From assembly GCA_963778375.1 (NCBI GenBank), contig CAVZTX010000031.1, positions 10,392-74,391 on the forward strand: a stretch of 64,000 nucleotides of DNA, in the 5' to 3' direction. Shown here piece by piece: positions 37,041 through 45,765 of the stretch. Origin of the DNA: CAVZTX01 sp963778375. Its GTDB lineage: Bacteria > Chloroflexota > Ktedonobacteria > Ktedonobacterales > Ktedonobacteraceae. The notes beneath the pieces were generated by a model. The model ran no database searches, was not told the origin of the DNA, and saw nothing but the letters and a program-made list of their open reading frames with translations. Every line of letters begins with the position of its first letter. Within the stretch, counting starts at the first letter, position 1. Both the position numbers and the translations under genes were made by a program.

Positions 37041-37376
37041 TAACTTGTTTTGTTTGTTTCTCTGCTATCAATATAAATCAGGATATGTTAGAACAACGTA
37101 AACGGTGTATAAGAATTTTGTTAGAAAGTGTGATAGAACTGTTATAAAGTTTTGTGAAACTACTCATAACTTTCTTGCCATCTACATCGGCTAGCTCCAC
37201 CTTATTAAAAGTCTCTTGGAAACTATCGCGGGCAGTAAAAAGTCAAAAAGAGAAAACTTGAGGAGTTACAAACGAAGGTATCATAATTTGGGAGTTTGTC
37301 TCCACAAGAACGTATAAATATATGCGATGAATTATCCATGGCATAAAATATTTGATAGAGGAGGGAATTATGTTCT

Positions 37377-38312
37377 ATGGCTGAGCCTATCATTCGCACA
37401 GAGCACCTTTCACGCGACTTTGGCACGGTCAAAGCGGTTGATGATCTCACACTAGAGGTGCCAGCAGGAATTGTCTTTGGTTTTTTAGGACCAAATGGCG
37501 CTGGCAAAACAACTACCATCCATCTCTTGCTCGGCCTCTTGGAGCCGACACATGGTCAAGCCAGCGTGCTCGGCTACGATACACGTACGCAAGCCGGTGA
37601 AATTCGTGCCCGCATCGGAGCGTTGCTCGAGTTTTCGGGACTCTACGAGCGCATGACTGCCGAAGACAATCTCGACTTCTATGGGCGCATCTACCATATG
37701 CCTGCCCCCGATCGTCGCGCGCGTATCAAAGAACTGCTCACCCACCTTGAGTTATGGGATCGACGCAAAGATCAGGTGAGCAAGTGGAGCCGGGGCATGA
37801 AACAAAAACTCGCTGTCGCGCGGGCGCTCTTTCACCATCCGCCATTGATCTTCCTCGACGAGCCAACCGCGGGGTTTGATCCTGTAGCGGCTGCTGCATT
37901 GCGTAACGACCTGGAAAGTTTGGTAGCGCGTGAAGGAGTGACAGTCTTCCTCAACACGCATAACCTGGCAGAAGCCGAAAAGCTCTGTGCTCAGGTGGGA
38001 GTGATTCGCCAGGGCAAACTGCTGACCGTTGGCAACCCCGATGAATTGCGTTTGAGACAGGGTGGCCCACAGGCAGAGATTGTGGGACATGGCTTCAATG
38101 ACCAGACGCTGGCCTTGCTGCGAGAACGACCAGAGGTAGCGAATGCCGAACTGCACAATAGTCATTTGACCATTGAACTACGTGGAGGGAGCGAGATCGG
38201 CCCGCTCGTCAGCTTAATTGTAAGGTCGGGTGGAGATATTGAGGAAGTGCGCAGGGGCAAGGCCAGCCTGGAAGATGTTTTCCTGACAATGATGGAGGAA
38301 GAAAACAAATGA
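37377..38312 (+). CDS. ABC transporter ATP-binding protein
   Basis: 311 residues. Walker A is GPNGAGKTTT, Q loop present, signature VSKWSRGMKQKLAVARAL, Walker B LIFLDEPTAGFDP, H loop NTHNLAEAEKL. The C-terminal extension (about 80 residues, EIVGHGFNDQTLALL) is typical of multidrug/daunorubicin-type exporters. It overlaps the permease start by four bases (ATGA), so the two are translationally coupled. AGGAGGG is nearer to an ATG at 37370 that opens a four-codon frame ending across this start. Confidence 0.92.
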   Translation: MAEPIIRTEHLSRDFGTVKAVDDLTLEVPAGIVFGFLGPNGAGKTTTIHLLLGLLEPTHGQASVLGYDTRTQAGEIRARIGALLEFSGLYERMTAEDNLDFYGRIYHMPAPDRRARIKELLTHLELWDRRKDQVSKWSRGMKQKLAVARALFHHPPLIFLDEPTAGFDPVAAAALRNDLESLVAREGVTVFLNTHNLAEAEKLCAQVGVIRQGKLLTVGNPDELRLRQGGPQAEIVGHGFNDQTLALLRERPEVANAELHNSHLTIELRGGSEIGPLVSLIVRSGGDIEEVRRGKASLEDVFLTMMEEENK

Positions 38313-39019
38313 GCGATATTTTGACAATGATATGGAAAGAATCGAAGGACTTACTCTTCCAGGGAGGGTGGAAATCGCTGATACGTCCGCTGCTCTTAAT
38401 CGGTATTCTTGGTGTTTATCTCCCATTGCAGTCTGGGCCTCAGTGGGTGGACCTCACACCACTTGCGATAATTGTCATGCTCTACATTCCTTTCTTTGTG
38501 ATTATCAGTTTTATTGGTGATGCCATCGCTGGAGAACGTGAGCGCCATACCCTGGAAACCTTGCTGGCTAGCCGAATGCCTGATACGGCGATCCTGCTGG
38601 GAAAGATAATCACCACCGTCCTATATGCCTGGGTCATGAGTGTGTTCAGTCTGTTGTTAGGCCTGGTGTTAGTTGACCTGTTTCCTCTCCAGGGACACTG
38701 GATGTTCTATCCTTCCGACCTGTTCGTGATTGCGCTCGTCTTAAGCATGCTGGCTAGTTTGCTTGGAGCAAGTGCAGGCGTGCTGATTTCGCTGAGAGTA
38801 TCGACGGTGCGGCAGGCACAGCAAATTCTGAGTATCGGCACTCTGGTGCTCGTATTCGGTGCGCTCTTTATTTTGCGGGCTCTGCCAGCGAATCTTTTCT
38901 CATCGTTAACTTACCAGCAGATTTTGCTCGTCGCAATGGCAGTGATTGCGGTACTGGATGCGATTTTGCTTGGATTGTCACTGCTAAGCTTCCGGCGTTC
39001 GCGCTTAATCTTGAGCTAA
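38309..39019 (+). CDS. ABC-2 type transporter permease
   Basis: 236 residues, six predicted helices (LIRPLLLIGILGVYLPL, IIVMLYIPFFVIISFIGDAI, LGKIITTVLYAWVMSVFSLL and others). The loop GERERHTLETLLASRMPD after the second helix is the ABC-2 hallmark. Partner of the preceding ATPase; exported substrate unknown. One permease, so probably a homodimer. Confidence 0.88.
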   Translation: MSDILTMIWKESKDLLFQGGWKSLIRPLLLIGILGVYLPLQSGPQWVDLTPLAIIVMLYIPFFVIISFIGDAIAGERERHTLETLLASRMPDTAILLGKIITTVLYAWVMSVFSLLLGLVLVDLFPLQGHWMFYPSDLFVIALVLSMLASLLGASAGVLISLRVSTVRQAQQILSIGTLVLVFGALFILRALPANLFSSLTYQQILLVAMAVIAVLDAILLGLSLLSFRRSRLILS

Positions 39020-39040
39020 GCCAATTCTCCTCTCAACTAC

Positions 39041-39071
39041 TTTCCCGCATTCTGCTACAATGCGGGAAAGA
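39041..39071 (+). terminator. Stem-loop after the ABC operon
   Basis: Near-perfect inverted repeat CTTTCCCGCATT / AATGCGGGAAAG with a seven-base loop. It lacks a T run. It separates the ABC operon from the omega-RNA region. Confidence 0.6.
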
Positions 39072-39089
39072 TTACTCATACTTTATCCG

Positions 39090-39388
39090 GGAGGGAGTCC
39101 GTTGTGACGGTCAGCGACCCCACGCGGAAACGCGGGGGCTTGCTTAGTAAGTCCCGATGCTGACCAGTCCCCAGGCGTTGGCCTGGTAGTCGTTAGCGAA
39201 GAATGCATAGGCACTCCAGGGTGGCTTTCCAGCCCTGGACTCTGCGGCGAGTCGTTAAACAGCCGAGATGGGGTTTCAATCGCAGTGCGACTCGCACCTC
39301 AAGGAAACCTTCGCCTAACCTGGACGAGGAAAACTTTACCCGGCGCTGGCCGGAGGCCCGCAAGGGCATATCAACCAAGGAATGAGCC
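39090..39388 (+). ncRNA. Omega RNA (HEARO) of the IscB system
   Basis: About 300 non-coding bases directly 5' of IscB, on the same strand, with dense secondary structure: outer stem GGTCAGC (39109-39115) with GCTGACC (39159-39165) enclosing a GAAA-capped C/G-rich hairpin; CCAGGC/GCCTGG near 39171-39186; TCCAGGG-TGG/CCA-CCCTGGA at 39214-39239; a long-range stem GCGAGTCG (39248-39255) with CGACTCGC (39287-39294); small hairpins AAGG/CCTT and GCCC/GGGC near the 3' end. Position, length and structure match the HEARO/omega-RNA class that guides IscB. In known systems the guide is at the 5' end, so it would be read from the bases just before 39090. Exact ends not determined. Confidence 0.78.
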
Positions 39389-40702
39389 ATGTCCTATGTA
39401 TTGGTGATCGATCAAGACAAACGTCCACTAGCTCCCGTGCATCCGGGGCGCGCACGCACTCTTTTAGCGCAAGGGCAGGCGGCCGTGTATCGCCGCTATC
39501 CCTTCGTGCTGATTCTCAAACGCCGGGTGTCCGCACCGCACCCGCAGCCGCTGCGCCTGAAGATTGATCCAGGCAGCACCACCACCGGTCTGGCGGTCGT
39601 TAACGATTCCTCTGGGCAGGTGGTGTGGGCGGCAGAACTCGCTCATCGAGGAGCACAGGTGCGCGAGAACCTCCGCACCCGCAGCCGGGTGCGTCGAGCT
39701 CGGCGCCAGCGACATACCCGCTATCGGCCGCCGCGCTGGCGCAATCGCCGTCGCCCGAACGGCTGGCTGGCCCCCTCCCTCCTCAGTCGGCTCAAGAACG
39801 TACTCACCTGGGTTGAGCGGCTGCGGCGCTTCTGCCCGGTAGGAGCGATCTCCTTGGAGTTGGTGCGTTTTGATCTGCAACTGCTGCAGCACCCGGAGAT
39901 TGAAGGCTTGGAGTATCAGCGCGGCACGCTCTTCGGCACGGAATTACGCCATTACTTGCTCACCAAGTGGGAGCAGCGCTGCGCCTACTGCTCGGCCAGT
40001 GGCGTCCCGTTGGAAATCGACCACGTGCAGCCACGCGCCAGAGGGGGAAGTGACCGGGTCAGCAATCTGGTGATCGCCTGCCAGAGCTGCAACCAGGCCA
40101 AAGGGGAGCAGCTGCTGGAGGTGTTCCTGGCAGATCGCCCACAGCTCCTGGTGCGCATTCAGACCCAACGGCGAGCGCCCTTGGGGGATGCTGCGAGTGT
40201 GAATACAACCAGATGGGTGTTGTACGAGCGGCTGAAGGCAACTGGTCTGCCGGTAGAAACCGGCTCAGGAGCGCTGACGAAATGGAACCGTACCACCAGA
40301 GGGCTGCCCAAATTGCACTGGGTTGATGCTGCGTGCTGTGGTGCTTCGACCCCGACACTCCTGCAACTCTGGGGAGTTCACCCGTGGCTGATAGAGGCAA
40401 AGGGCAGACAGAGGCGGCAGATGGTCAATGTGGATGCACATGGCTTTCCAGTTGGCCATGCCAAGGGACCCAGTCGCGTGCAAGGATTTCATACAGGAGA
40501 CCTCGTCCTCGCCGTCGTTCCTAAGGGGAAAAAGAGCGGGACGTATGTGGGGCGTGTGGCGATCAAAACCGATGGTTACTTCAAGATTACTGGCAGACAT
40601 GGCATGGTGGAAGGGATTCATGCACGTTATTGTTCGCCCATTCATCGCAATGATGGTTATACATATACGAAAGGAGAGGAGGCGCTTGCTCTCCATGCGT
40701 GA
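39389..40702 (+). CDS. iscB: IscB RNA-guided DNA endonuclease (RuvC + HNH)
   Basis: 437 residues; ancestor-type relative of Cas9, cutting both strands under omega-RNA guidance. N-terminal PLMP-type domain (RPLAPVHPGRARTLL). RuvC-I LKIDPGSTTTGLAVV with Asp60. Arg-rich bridge helix 98-122 (RRARRQRHTRYRPPRWRNRR). RuvC-II AISLELVRFD with Glu157. HNH with Cys198/Cys201, LEIDHVQPRARGG (His212), Asn226 and Cys231/Cys234. RuvC-III LPKLHWVDAACCG with His310 and Asp313. All catalytic residues are intact. A C-terminal domain follows (TGRHGMVEGIHARYCSPIH). AAGGA lies seven bases before the ATG. No TnpA transposase is nearby, so it is a stand-alone copy. The stop overlaps the probable tyrS start. Confidence 0.93.
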   Translation: MSYVLVIDQDKRPLAPVHPGRARTLLAQGQAAVYRRYPFVLILKRRVSAPHPQPLRLKIDPGSTTTGLAVVNDSSGQVVWAAELAHRGAQVRENLRTRSRVRRARRQRHTRYRPPRWRNRRRPNGWLAPSLLSRLKNVLTWVERLRRFCPVGAISLELVRFDLQLLQHPEIEGLEYQRGTLFGTELRHYLLTKWEQRCAYCSASGVPLEIDHVQPRARGGSDRVSNLVIACQSCNQAKGEQLLEVFLADRPQLLVRIQTQRRAPLGDAASVNTTRWVLYERLKATGLPVETGSGALTKWNRTTRGLPKLHWVDAACCGASTPTLLQLWGVHPWLIEAKGRQRRQMVNVDAHGFPVGHAKGPSRVQGFHTGDLVLAVVPKGKKSGTYVGRVAIKTDGYFKITGRHGMVEGIHARYCSPIHRNDGYTYTKGEEALALHA

Positions 40703-41957
40703 GCGCAGGGGCTTCCGCGCCGTCCATTTGGTGAAACAACAACAATTCTCAGCTATAGATCGCCTCTTGACTCGAGGCGTCGTACAAATCGAAAAAGAAG
40801 CCGACCTGCGTCGCATGCTTATTGAAGGCAACAAGGGCCAGCCATTGCGCGTCAAGCTTGGAATAGACCCAAGCCACTACGATCTGACTATTGGGCATGC
40901 CGTCGTCTTGCGCAAACTGCGCCAATTTCAACAACTCGGTCATAAGGCAGTCGCTCTCATCGGCGACTGGACAGCGCGCCTGGGCGATCCCAGCGGGCGT
41001 GAAGAGGCGCGCAAGCCGCTTACGGCTGAACAGGTCAATGCCAACGCGGCCACATACCTCGAACAGTTCTACAGAATCGTGGATCCTCAATTGACCGAGG
41101 TGCGCAGACAAAGTGAATGGTATGACGGCTTTACGCTGGCTGATGCCATTCGACTGCTCGGTCATAAAACTGTAGCGCAGATGTTGGAGCGAGACGATTT
41201 CTCCAACCGTTACAAGAGCGGCATTGAGATTTATCTTTCTGAGTTCATGTACCCACTCTTGCAGGGATATGACTCCGTTGCCTTACATGCCGATGTCGAA
41301 ATTGGTGGTACCGACCAGACCTTCAACCTCCTCGTCGGGCGCGAGCTTCAGCCCCAATTTGGGCAGTCTCCACAGCAAATCTTAACGGTTGAACTGATTG
41401 TTGGACTCGACGGTTTCAAGAAAATGGGCAAATCGCTGAGCAATTACATCTCGCTGAGAGCGCCCGCCAATGATATGTACGGCAAGCTTATGTCACTGCC
41501 CGATCATGTAATGATGAGCTACTTTGAGACATTGACGGATGTTCCACAGGCGGAACTGGATGAATTTCGCCGCAAGATGGCAGAGGGAACGTTGAATCCC
41601 AGGGATGTCAAAATGCGCATGGCGCGTGAAATCGTCACCGAGTTCCATAACGCTGCCGCAGCCCAGGAGGCCGAAGAGGCATTCAAGCGTCAGTTCTCAG
41701 AACGTAAGCTGCCGACCGATATTCCTGAGTATCCTCTGAGTGAGCCTACGAACATTGTCTCGCTCATGGCCGATGCAAAGCTGGCATCCAGCAATAGCGA
41801 AGCTCGCCGTCTTATCAAACAAGGAGGCGTTTCGTTCTTTCCCTCAGGCGAGTCTGGTGAGTCGGAACGCATTACCGATGTTGACTTTGTTGTACCTGCC
41901 ATTTCTGGAGCCATCCTCAAGGTAGGCAAATTACAATACATCAGGATAAAAGCATAA
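40695..41957 (+). CDS. tyrS: Tyrosyl-tRNA synthetase
   Basis: Charges tRNA-Tyr. About 420 residues from the ATG at 40695; a GTG at 40731 gives 408. HIGH-type motif is HYDLTIGHAV, tyrosine pocket around DPSGREEARKP, KMSKS-type motif KKMGKSLSNY, and a C-terminal S4 RNA-binding domain (LASSNSEARRLIKQGGVSF). The ATG lies inside the last codons of IscB, and AGGAGAGGAGG (40672-40682) is 12 bases before it, so the present start and leader probably date from the IscB insertion. The frame stays open upstream within iscB, but that part is not tyrS. mtnP follows after 14 bases. Confidence 0.92.
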   Translation: MRERRGFRAVHLVKQQQFSAIDRLLTRGVVQIEKEADLRRMLIEGNKGQPLRVKLGIDPSHYDLTIGHAVVLRKLRQFQQLGHKAVALIGDWTARLGDPSGREEARKPLTAEQVNANAATYLEQFYRIVDPQLTEVRRQSEWYDGFTLADAIRLLGHKTVAQMLERDDFSNRYKSGIEIYLSEFMYPLLQGYDSVALHADVEIGGTDQTFNLLVGRELQPQFGQSPQQILTVELIVGLDGFKKMGKSLSNYISLRAPANDMYGKLMSLPDHVMMSYFETLTDVPQAELDEFRRKMAEGTLNPRDVKMRMAREIVTEFHNAAAAQEAEEAFKRQFSERKLPTDIPEYPLSEPTNIVSLMADAKLASSNSEARRLIKQGGVSFFPSGESGESERITDVDFVVPAISGAILKVGKLQYIRIKA

Positions 41958-41971
41958 GGAGGCTTCGTTCT

Positions 41972-42802
41972 ATGCCCCATGCAACAATCGGTGTGATTGG
42001 CGGTAGTGGACTCTATTCCATGGAAGGTATGACTGATGTCGAAGAGGTCGCCATTTCAACGCCATTTGGCGATCCAAGTGATGTCATTACCGTCGGCAAG
42101 GTAGAAGGCGTCTCGATGGCCTTTCTACCCCGTCATGGGCGAGGACATCGTATCTCCCCGACCGAGATTCCGGTACGGGCCAATATCTGGGCGCTCAAAA
42201 GCCTGGGAGTCGAATGGGTGATTTCGGTTAGCGCCGTAGGCAGTCTGCGTGAGCATATTGCTCCTCGCGATCTCGTCATTCCCGACCAGTTGTTTGATCG
42301 CACCAAGAGCCGCGTGAATACCTTCTATGAGGGTGGTATTGTTGTGCATTGCGCCTTTGCCGACCCATTCTGCCCGACGCTCAGCAAACTCCTGCTCGAC
42401 TCGGCTCGCGAACTTGGCGATGTAAAGGTGCATGAAGGCGGTACATATGTCTGCATGGAAGGCCCACTTTTCTCCACCCGAGCCGAATCGCATACCTATC
42501 GTAGTTGGGGCATGGATCTGATTGGCATGACAGCCCTGCCAGAGGCGAAACTGGCGCGTGAGGCCGAGTTGTGTTATGCCATGGTTGCCTGTGCTACCGA
42601 CTACGACGCTTGGCATGAGTCCGAGGAGCCGGTTACTGTCGAAATGGTGGTAAGCAATCTCAGTGCCAATGTTGCTAATGCTCAGCGCATCCTACGCAGT
42701 GTTGCTCAAAAAATCCCAGCAGATCGCAGCACCAACACTTGTGACTGCTCCAGTGCGTTGGCAACTGCTATACTGACGGATCGCTCTAAAGATTCCTGCT
42801 GA
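41972..42802 (+). CDS. mtnP: S-methyl-5'-thioadenosine phosphorylase
   Basis: Phosphorolysis of methylthioadenosine, first step of methionine salvage. 276 residues. Motifs: IGVIGGSGLYSMEGM, LPRHGRGHRISPTEIPVRAN (phosphate site), VSAVGSLREHIAPRDLVIPDQ, the substrate segment TYVCMEGPLFSTRAES, and IGMTALPEAKLAREAELCYA. AAGGAGG precedes the ATG; likely co-transcribed with tyrS. Confidence 0.93.
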   Translation: MPHATIGVIGGSGLYSMEGMTDVEEVAISTPFGDPSDVITVGKVEGVSMAFLPRHGRGHRISPTEIPVRANIWALKSLGVEWVISVSAVGSLREHIAPRDLVIPDQLFDRTKSRVNTFYEGGIVVHCAFADPFCPTLSKLLLDSARELGDVKVHEGGTYVCMEGPLFSTRAESHTYRSWGMDLIGMTALPEAKLAREAELCYAMVACATDYDAWHESEEPVTVEMVVSNLSANVANAQRILRSVAQKIPADRSTNTCDCSSALATAILTDRSKDSC

Positions 42803-42862
42803 AGTGAAGGAGAAATATAGCTTACTCATTGGCAAATATCTTGGCTGACGGAGTTCTGAATT

Positions 42863-43090
42863 ATGAATGAACAACATCTTCATTATTCTATGCTCATTGA
42901 GTGGTCAGAGGAAGATCAAGCATATCTGGTAACGTTGCCGGAGTGGGCAGACCACGTTATAATGCCAGCCACACACGGAAGCACCTACAATGAGGCAGTT
43001 CAGCACGGACAAGAGGTGCTTGAACTGCTTGTGGATAGTGCAAGAAGGGATGGAGAACAACTTCCTCTACCAAAAACACATGCAGCATAA
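42863..43090 (+). CDS. HicB-like small protein
   Basis: 75 residues with the partial RNase-H-like fold of HicB antitoxins: YSMLIEWSEEDQAYLVTLPE, then THGSTYNEAVQHGQEVLELL. No HicA toxin frame is next to it and no DNA-binding C-terminus is present, so it may be a solitary domain protein, common in Chloroflexota and cyanobacteria, rather than an antitoxin. Confidence 0.7.
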   Translation: MNEQHLHYSMLIEWSEEDQAYLVTLPEWADHVIMPATHGSTYNEAVQHGQEVLELLVDSARRDGEQLPLPKTHAA

Positions 43091-43147
43091 TAGCCCTAAA
43101 GCTCGCTAACAAGCCTCTTCTGGCTCATCTACCTACAAAAAATCCGC

Positions 43148-43176
43148 TTGACATTTAGCCAGAGCAGGAGTAAAAT
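43148..43176 (+). promoter_or_regulatory. Promoter of SRP RNA / dnaX
   Basis: TTGACA (43148-43153), exactly 17 bases, TAAAAT (43171-43176): the best consensus promoter in the window. Confidence 0.8.
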
Positions 43177-43182
43177 GAAGGT

Positions 43183-43385
43183 GTTCCGCGAGGGAATAAT
43201 ACGAACGGAACAGGCCGGTTTTCTTCCGGTCCTGCCGATCGGCGTAATCGGGTCCTGCGCGGCAGATGTCTATGAACCCCGCTAGGTCCGTGAGGAAGCA
43301 ACGGTAAGTGGACCTCTCTGGGTGCCGTAGGGTTGCCTGATTGCGCTGATCGGCAGGACCGGGCGAAAATCGGTTTTCTTTGTCA
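43183..43385 (+). ncRNA. ffs: Signal recognition particle RNA
   Basis: The core domain IV is unmistakable: GTCTATGAACCCCGCTAGG, the GGAAGCA-type loop (TGAGGAAGCAACGG) and the 3' partner strand. The ends pair over a long stem, from 43226 (CCGGTCCTGCCGATC) with 43348-43362 (GATCGGCAGGACCGG). With the promoter at 43148 the transcript should begin near 43183, giving a 5' extension that forms its own hairpin (TGTTCCG/CGGAACA). A T-rich stretch near 43374-43382 may end it. Upstream of dnaX, the common arrangement. Confidence 0.9.
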
Positions 43386-43456
43386 TCTATCTTCAACTCC
43401 GGCGGGATTCGCAGTTTCGTCGCCCGTCAAAAGATATACAGGCGGGAGTTACATTC

Positions 43457-45466
43457 ATGGCCTCACAATCACTCTACCGCAAATGGCGTTCACAATCTTT
43501 TGATGAAATGGTTGGTCAGGCGGAGATTGTGCGCACACTCAAAAACGCACTCACCGGCGGTAAACTGGCGCATGCTTATCTTTTTACCGGGCCGCGAGGA
43601 ACTGGCAAAACCACCACTGCTCGCCTGCTCGCCAAAACCATCAATTGTAGTAACCCGCAAAATGGTGAACCCTGCAATCAGTGCCAGCAGTGCCGTGAGA
43701 TTACTGCTGGCAACTCATTCAACGTCATTGAGATAGACGCAGCCTCAAATCGTGGTATCGATAGCATCCGTGATTTGCGCGAGAAGGTGATGATGCCGCC
43801 TTCTACGGGTAAGTACAAAGTATACGTGCTGGACGAAGCGCATATGCTGACGACAGAAGCCTTCAATGCTTTACTCAAAACTCTGGAGGAGCCACCACCT
43901 TACGCAATCTTCGTTCTAGCCACCACCGATGTGCATAAAATGCTGCCCACTGTTCTTTCGCGCTGCCAGCGTTTCGACTTCAAGCGGTTCACTACGCGCC
44001 AGATTGTGAAGCATTTACGCTTTGTTGCCGAGCAGGAACATGTCAAATTGGAGCAAGCGGCTGCCGAACTGATCGCTCGAGCTGCGGCAGGCGGCATGCG
44101 TGATGCGCTAAGCTTGTTAGACCAGGCAATCGCGTATTCAGGAGAAGAAATCTCGCTGGCACAAGTACAGGCTATGCTCGGCGTAGCCGATCCACATGCC
44201 ATTTCCAAATTCATCAACTTTGTTGCAAAGCTTGATAGTTCTGCAGGGCTACACCTCATCCATGAACTGTCAGAAGCGGGAGCTGATTTGCGCCAGGTGA
44301 ATGTCCAGGTGGTAGAGTACTGGCGCTCACTTATGCTTGCCAGGGCAGGCGCGGATATTGACTCCATCCTTGATCTTACCGAAGATGAGATTCGTGAGAT
44401 CAAAGAAGCATCTCAACTTTTTGGACTAGAAGAATTGACCGAGTGCGCCCGCATCTTCGCGCAGAATGAACTTGTGCAGAGGAATACTGGCACACCTCAA
44501 CTGGGTCTAGAACTGGCTTTCCTGGAGTGCTTCGAGGTCCATCGTCGCGCCCAATCGGGTCAAACTGTTGTTGCTGTTTCCACACCATCTGTACAACCTC
44601 GTCCAGCTACACCTCCAGCGCAATCGCGTGCTGCTGTCCCATCGTTATCGTCTCAATCCGAGGTATCTACATCTTTCGAGGCTCTTCCATCCCAGCCTTT
44701 ACCAGCGCAGAAGCCAGCAAGGGCAAAAGAGGAAGCAGAGCTGGAAATCTCACCGTCCAGAGGTACTGCAAGTAATAGCGATGCAGTTTCTTCGTCTGCA
44801 ACAGCATCAGTATCGGCAACGCAGGATAGTAGTGACCAGCCTTCCTTAACATTAGAGCAGGTAAAAGCTGTCTGGGAGAATGTGAAGAGGCGCGTGAAGT
44901 CGAAATACAAAATGACGGGCGCGATGCTGGATCATTATACAGTTATGCACGTTGAGGGGACGACTGAACAGGCTGTAATTGTGATACAAACGAGTAGCGA
45001 GCCACTATATAAGAACATGCTGCAAGCTGATCGTGCTACTCAGGTAGAGTGGGCATTGGGCTTAGAGTTTGGGCAGAAGTGTCGAGTGCGTCTTGTCCCT
45101 CCCGGTCAGCCTCTGCCAACTTCACTAACTCGCGATTCTGCAACTTACTCGGCCAATTCAGCAATGCCGACTGCACCACAACAGTCAGCACGGCTTGAAC
45201 GTCCCCCAGTAGTGCCATCTCTGAATGTGAAGGAAGTTGAACACGAAGTAACCAATTCCCGAACGCAAGAACCGCCGACCTCTTTTATGGATTCGTCAAA
45301 TGGCGTTACTATCTCACCTCCTCTTGCCAGAACGAACATTGTGAGAGAGAATACAACTATAGACCTGCCGCGAGAAACTATCGAGCAGCGGGCACGTCGT
45401 GATCCAATCGTGCAAGAAACTATCAGAATATTTGGAGTGGACCAGGTAGAGGTTCGCCCGAAGTAA
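43457..45466 (+). CDS. dnaX: DNA polymerase III subunits gamma/tau
   Basis: Clamp-loader ATPase, 669 residues. Walker A GPRGTGKTTTARLLA; zinc module CSNPQNGEPCNQCQQC; Walker B VYVLDEAHML; sensor region LATTDVHKMLPTVLSRCQR. Then the collar domain, a Pro/Ser/Ala-rich linker of about 120 residues (PSVQPRPATPPAQSRAAVPS and on), and a C-terminal domain (VWENVKRRVKSKYKMTGAML) of the tau type. No A-run slippage site for gamma was seen. GGGAG precedes the ATG. Starts the dnaX-ybaB-recR operon. Confidence 0.94.
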   Translation: MASQSLYRKWRSQSFDEMVGQAEIVRTLKNALTGGKLAHAYLFTGPRGTGKTTTARLLAKTINCSNPQNGEPCNQCQQCREITAGNSFNVIEIDAASNRGIDSIRDLREKVMMPPSTGKYKVYVLDEAHMLTTEAFNALLKTLEEPPPYAIFVLATTDVHKMLPTVLSRCQRFDFKRFTTRQIVKHLRFVAEQEHVKLEQAAAELIARAAAGGMRDALSLLDQAIAYSGEEISLAQVQAMLGVADPHAISKFINFVAKLDSSAGLHLIHELSEAGADLRQVNVQVVEYWRSLMLARAGADIDSILDLTEDEIREIKEASQLFGLEELTECARIFAQNELVQRNTGTPQLGLELAFLECFEVHRRAQSGQTVVAVSTPSVQPRPATPPAQSRAAVPSLSSQSEVSTSFEALPSQPLPAQKPARAKEEAELEISPSRGTASNSDAVSSSATASVSATQDSSDQPSLTLEQVKAVWENVKRRVKSKYKMTGAMLDHYTVMHVEGTTEQAVIVIQTSSEPLYKNMLQADRATQVEWALGLEFGQKCRVRLVPPGQPLPTSLTRDSATYSANSAMPTAPQQSARLERPPVVPSLNVKEVEHEVTNSRTQEPPTSFMDSSNGVTISPPLARTNIVRENTTIDLPRETIEQRARRDPIVQETIRIFGVDQVEVRPK

Positions 45467-45480
45467 GGAGCAATCTTTTT

Positions 45481-45765
45481 ATGAACATGCGTGAAATTCA
45501 GAAGATGCAGCAGAAGCTGATGAAGATGCAGGAAGAACTGGAAGTTACTCAGTTCACTGGTACTGCTGGTGGTGGTGCGGTTACTATCACCATGAGCGGC
45601 AAATTTGAAATTTCTGCTATCAAAATTGACCCCGATGCCTTTAATGCAGACGATATTGCCGAACTCGAAGTGATGATACTCGCTGCCGCCAAGGATGCCC
45701 ATAATAAAGTGTCCGATGCGCAGCAAAAGCTGACCAGCAATATCAGGATTCCAGGACTGTTCTAA
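45481..45765 (+). CDS. YbaB/EbfC-family nucleoid-associated protein
   Basis: 94-residue DNA-binding protein. N-terminal helix IQKMQQKLMKMQEELE, central strand region TAGGGAVTITMSGKFEI, then the helical end AAKDAHNKVSDAQQKL. Sits between dnaX and recR, as in most bacteria, with 14- and 0-base gaps. Confidence 0.93.
   Translation: MNMREIQKMQQKLMKMQEELEVTQFTGTAGGGAVTITMSGKFEISAIKIDPDAFNADDIAELEVMILAAAKDAHNKVSDAQQKLTSNIRIPGLF

Noticed and set aside
40428..40694. N-terminal extension of tyrosyl-tRNA synthetase
   Set aside because: This stretch is coding in iscB in another frame and has no similarity to synthetases; the catalytic domain starts after 40731.
39389..40702. Cas9 or a plain HNH homing endonuclease
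   Set aside because: Length (437), PLMP-type N-terminus and the adjacent structured RNA fit IscB. There is no CRISPR array, no REC lobe, and the protein has a complete split RuvC that plain HNH proteins lack.
42863..43090. HicAB toxin-antitoxin module
   Set aside because: Only a HicB-like domain is present; no HicA-sized frame with its double-stranded-RNA-binding-like motif adjoins it.
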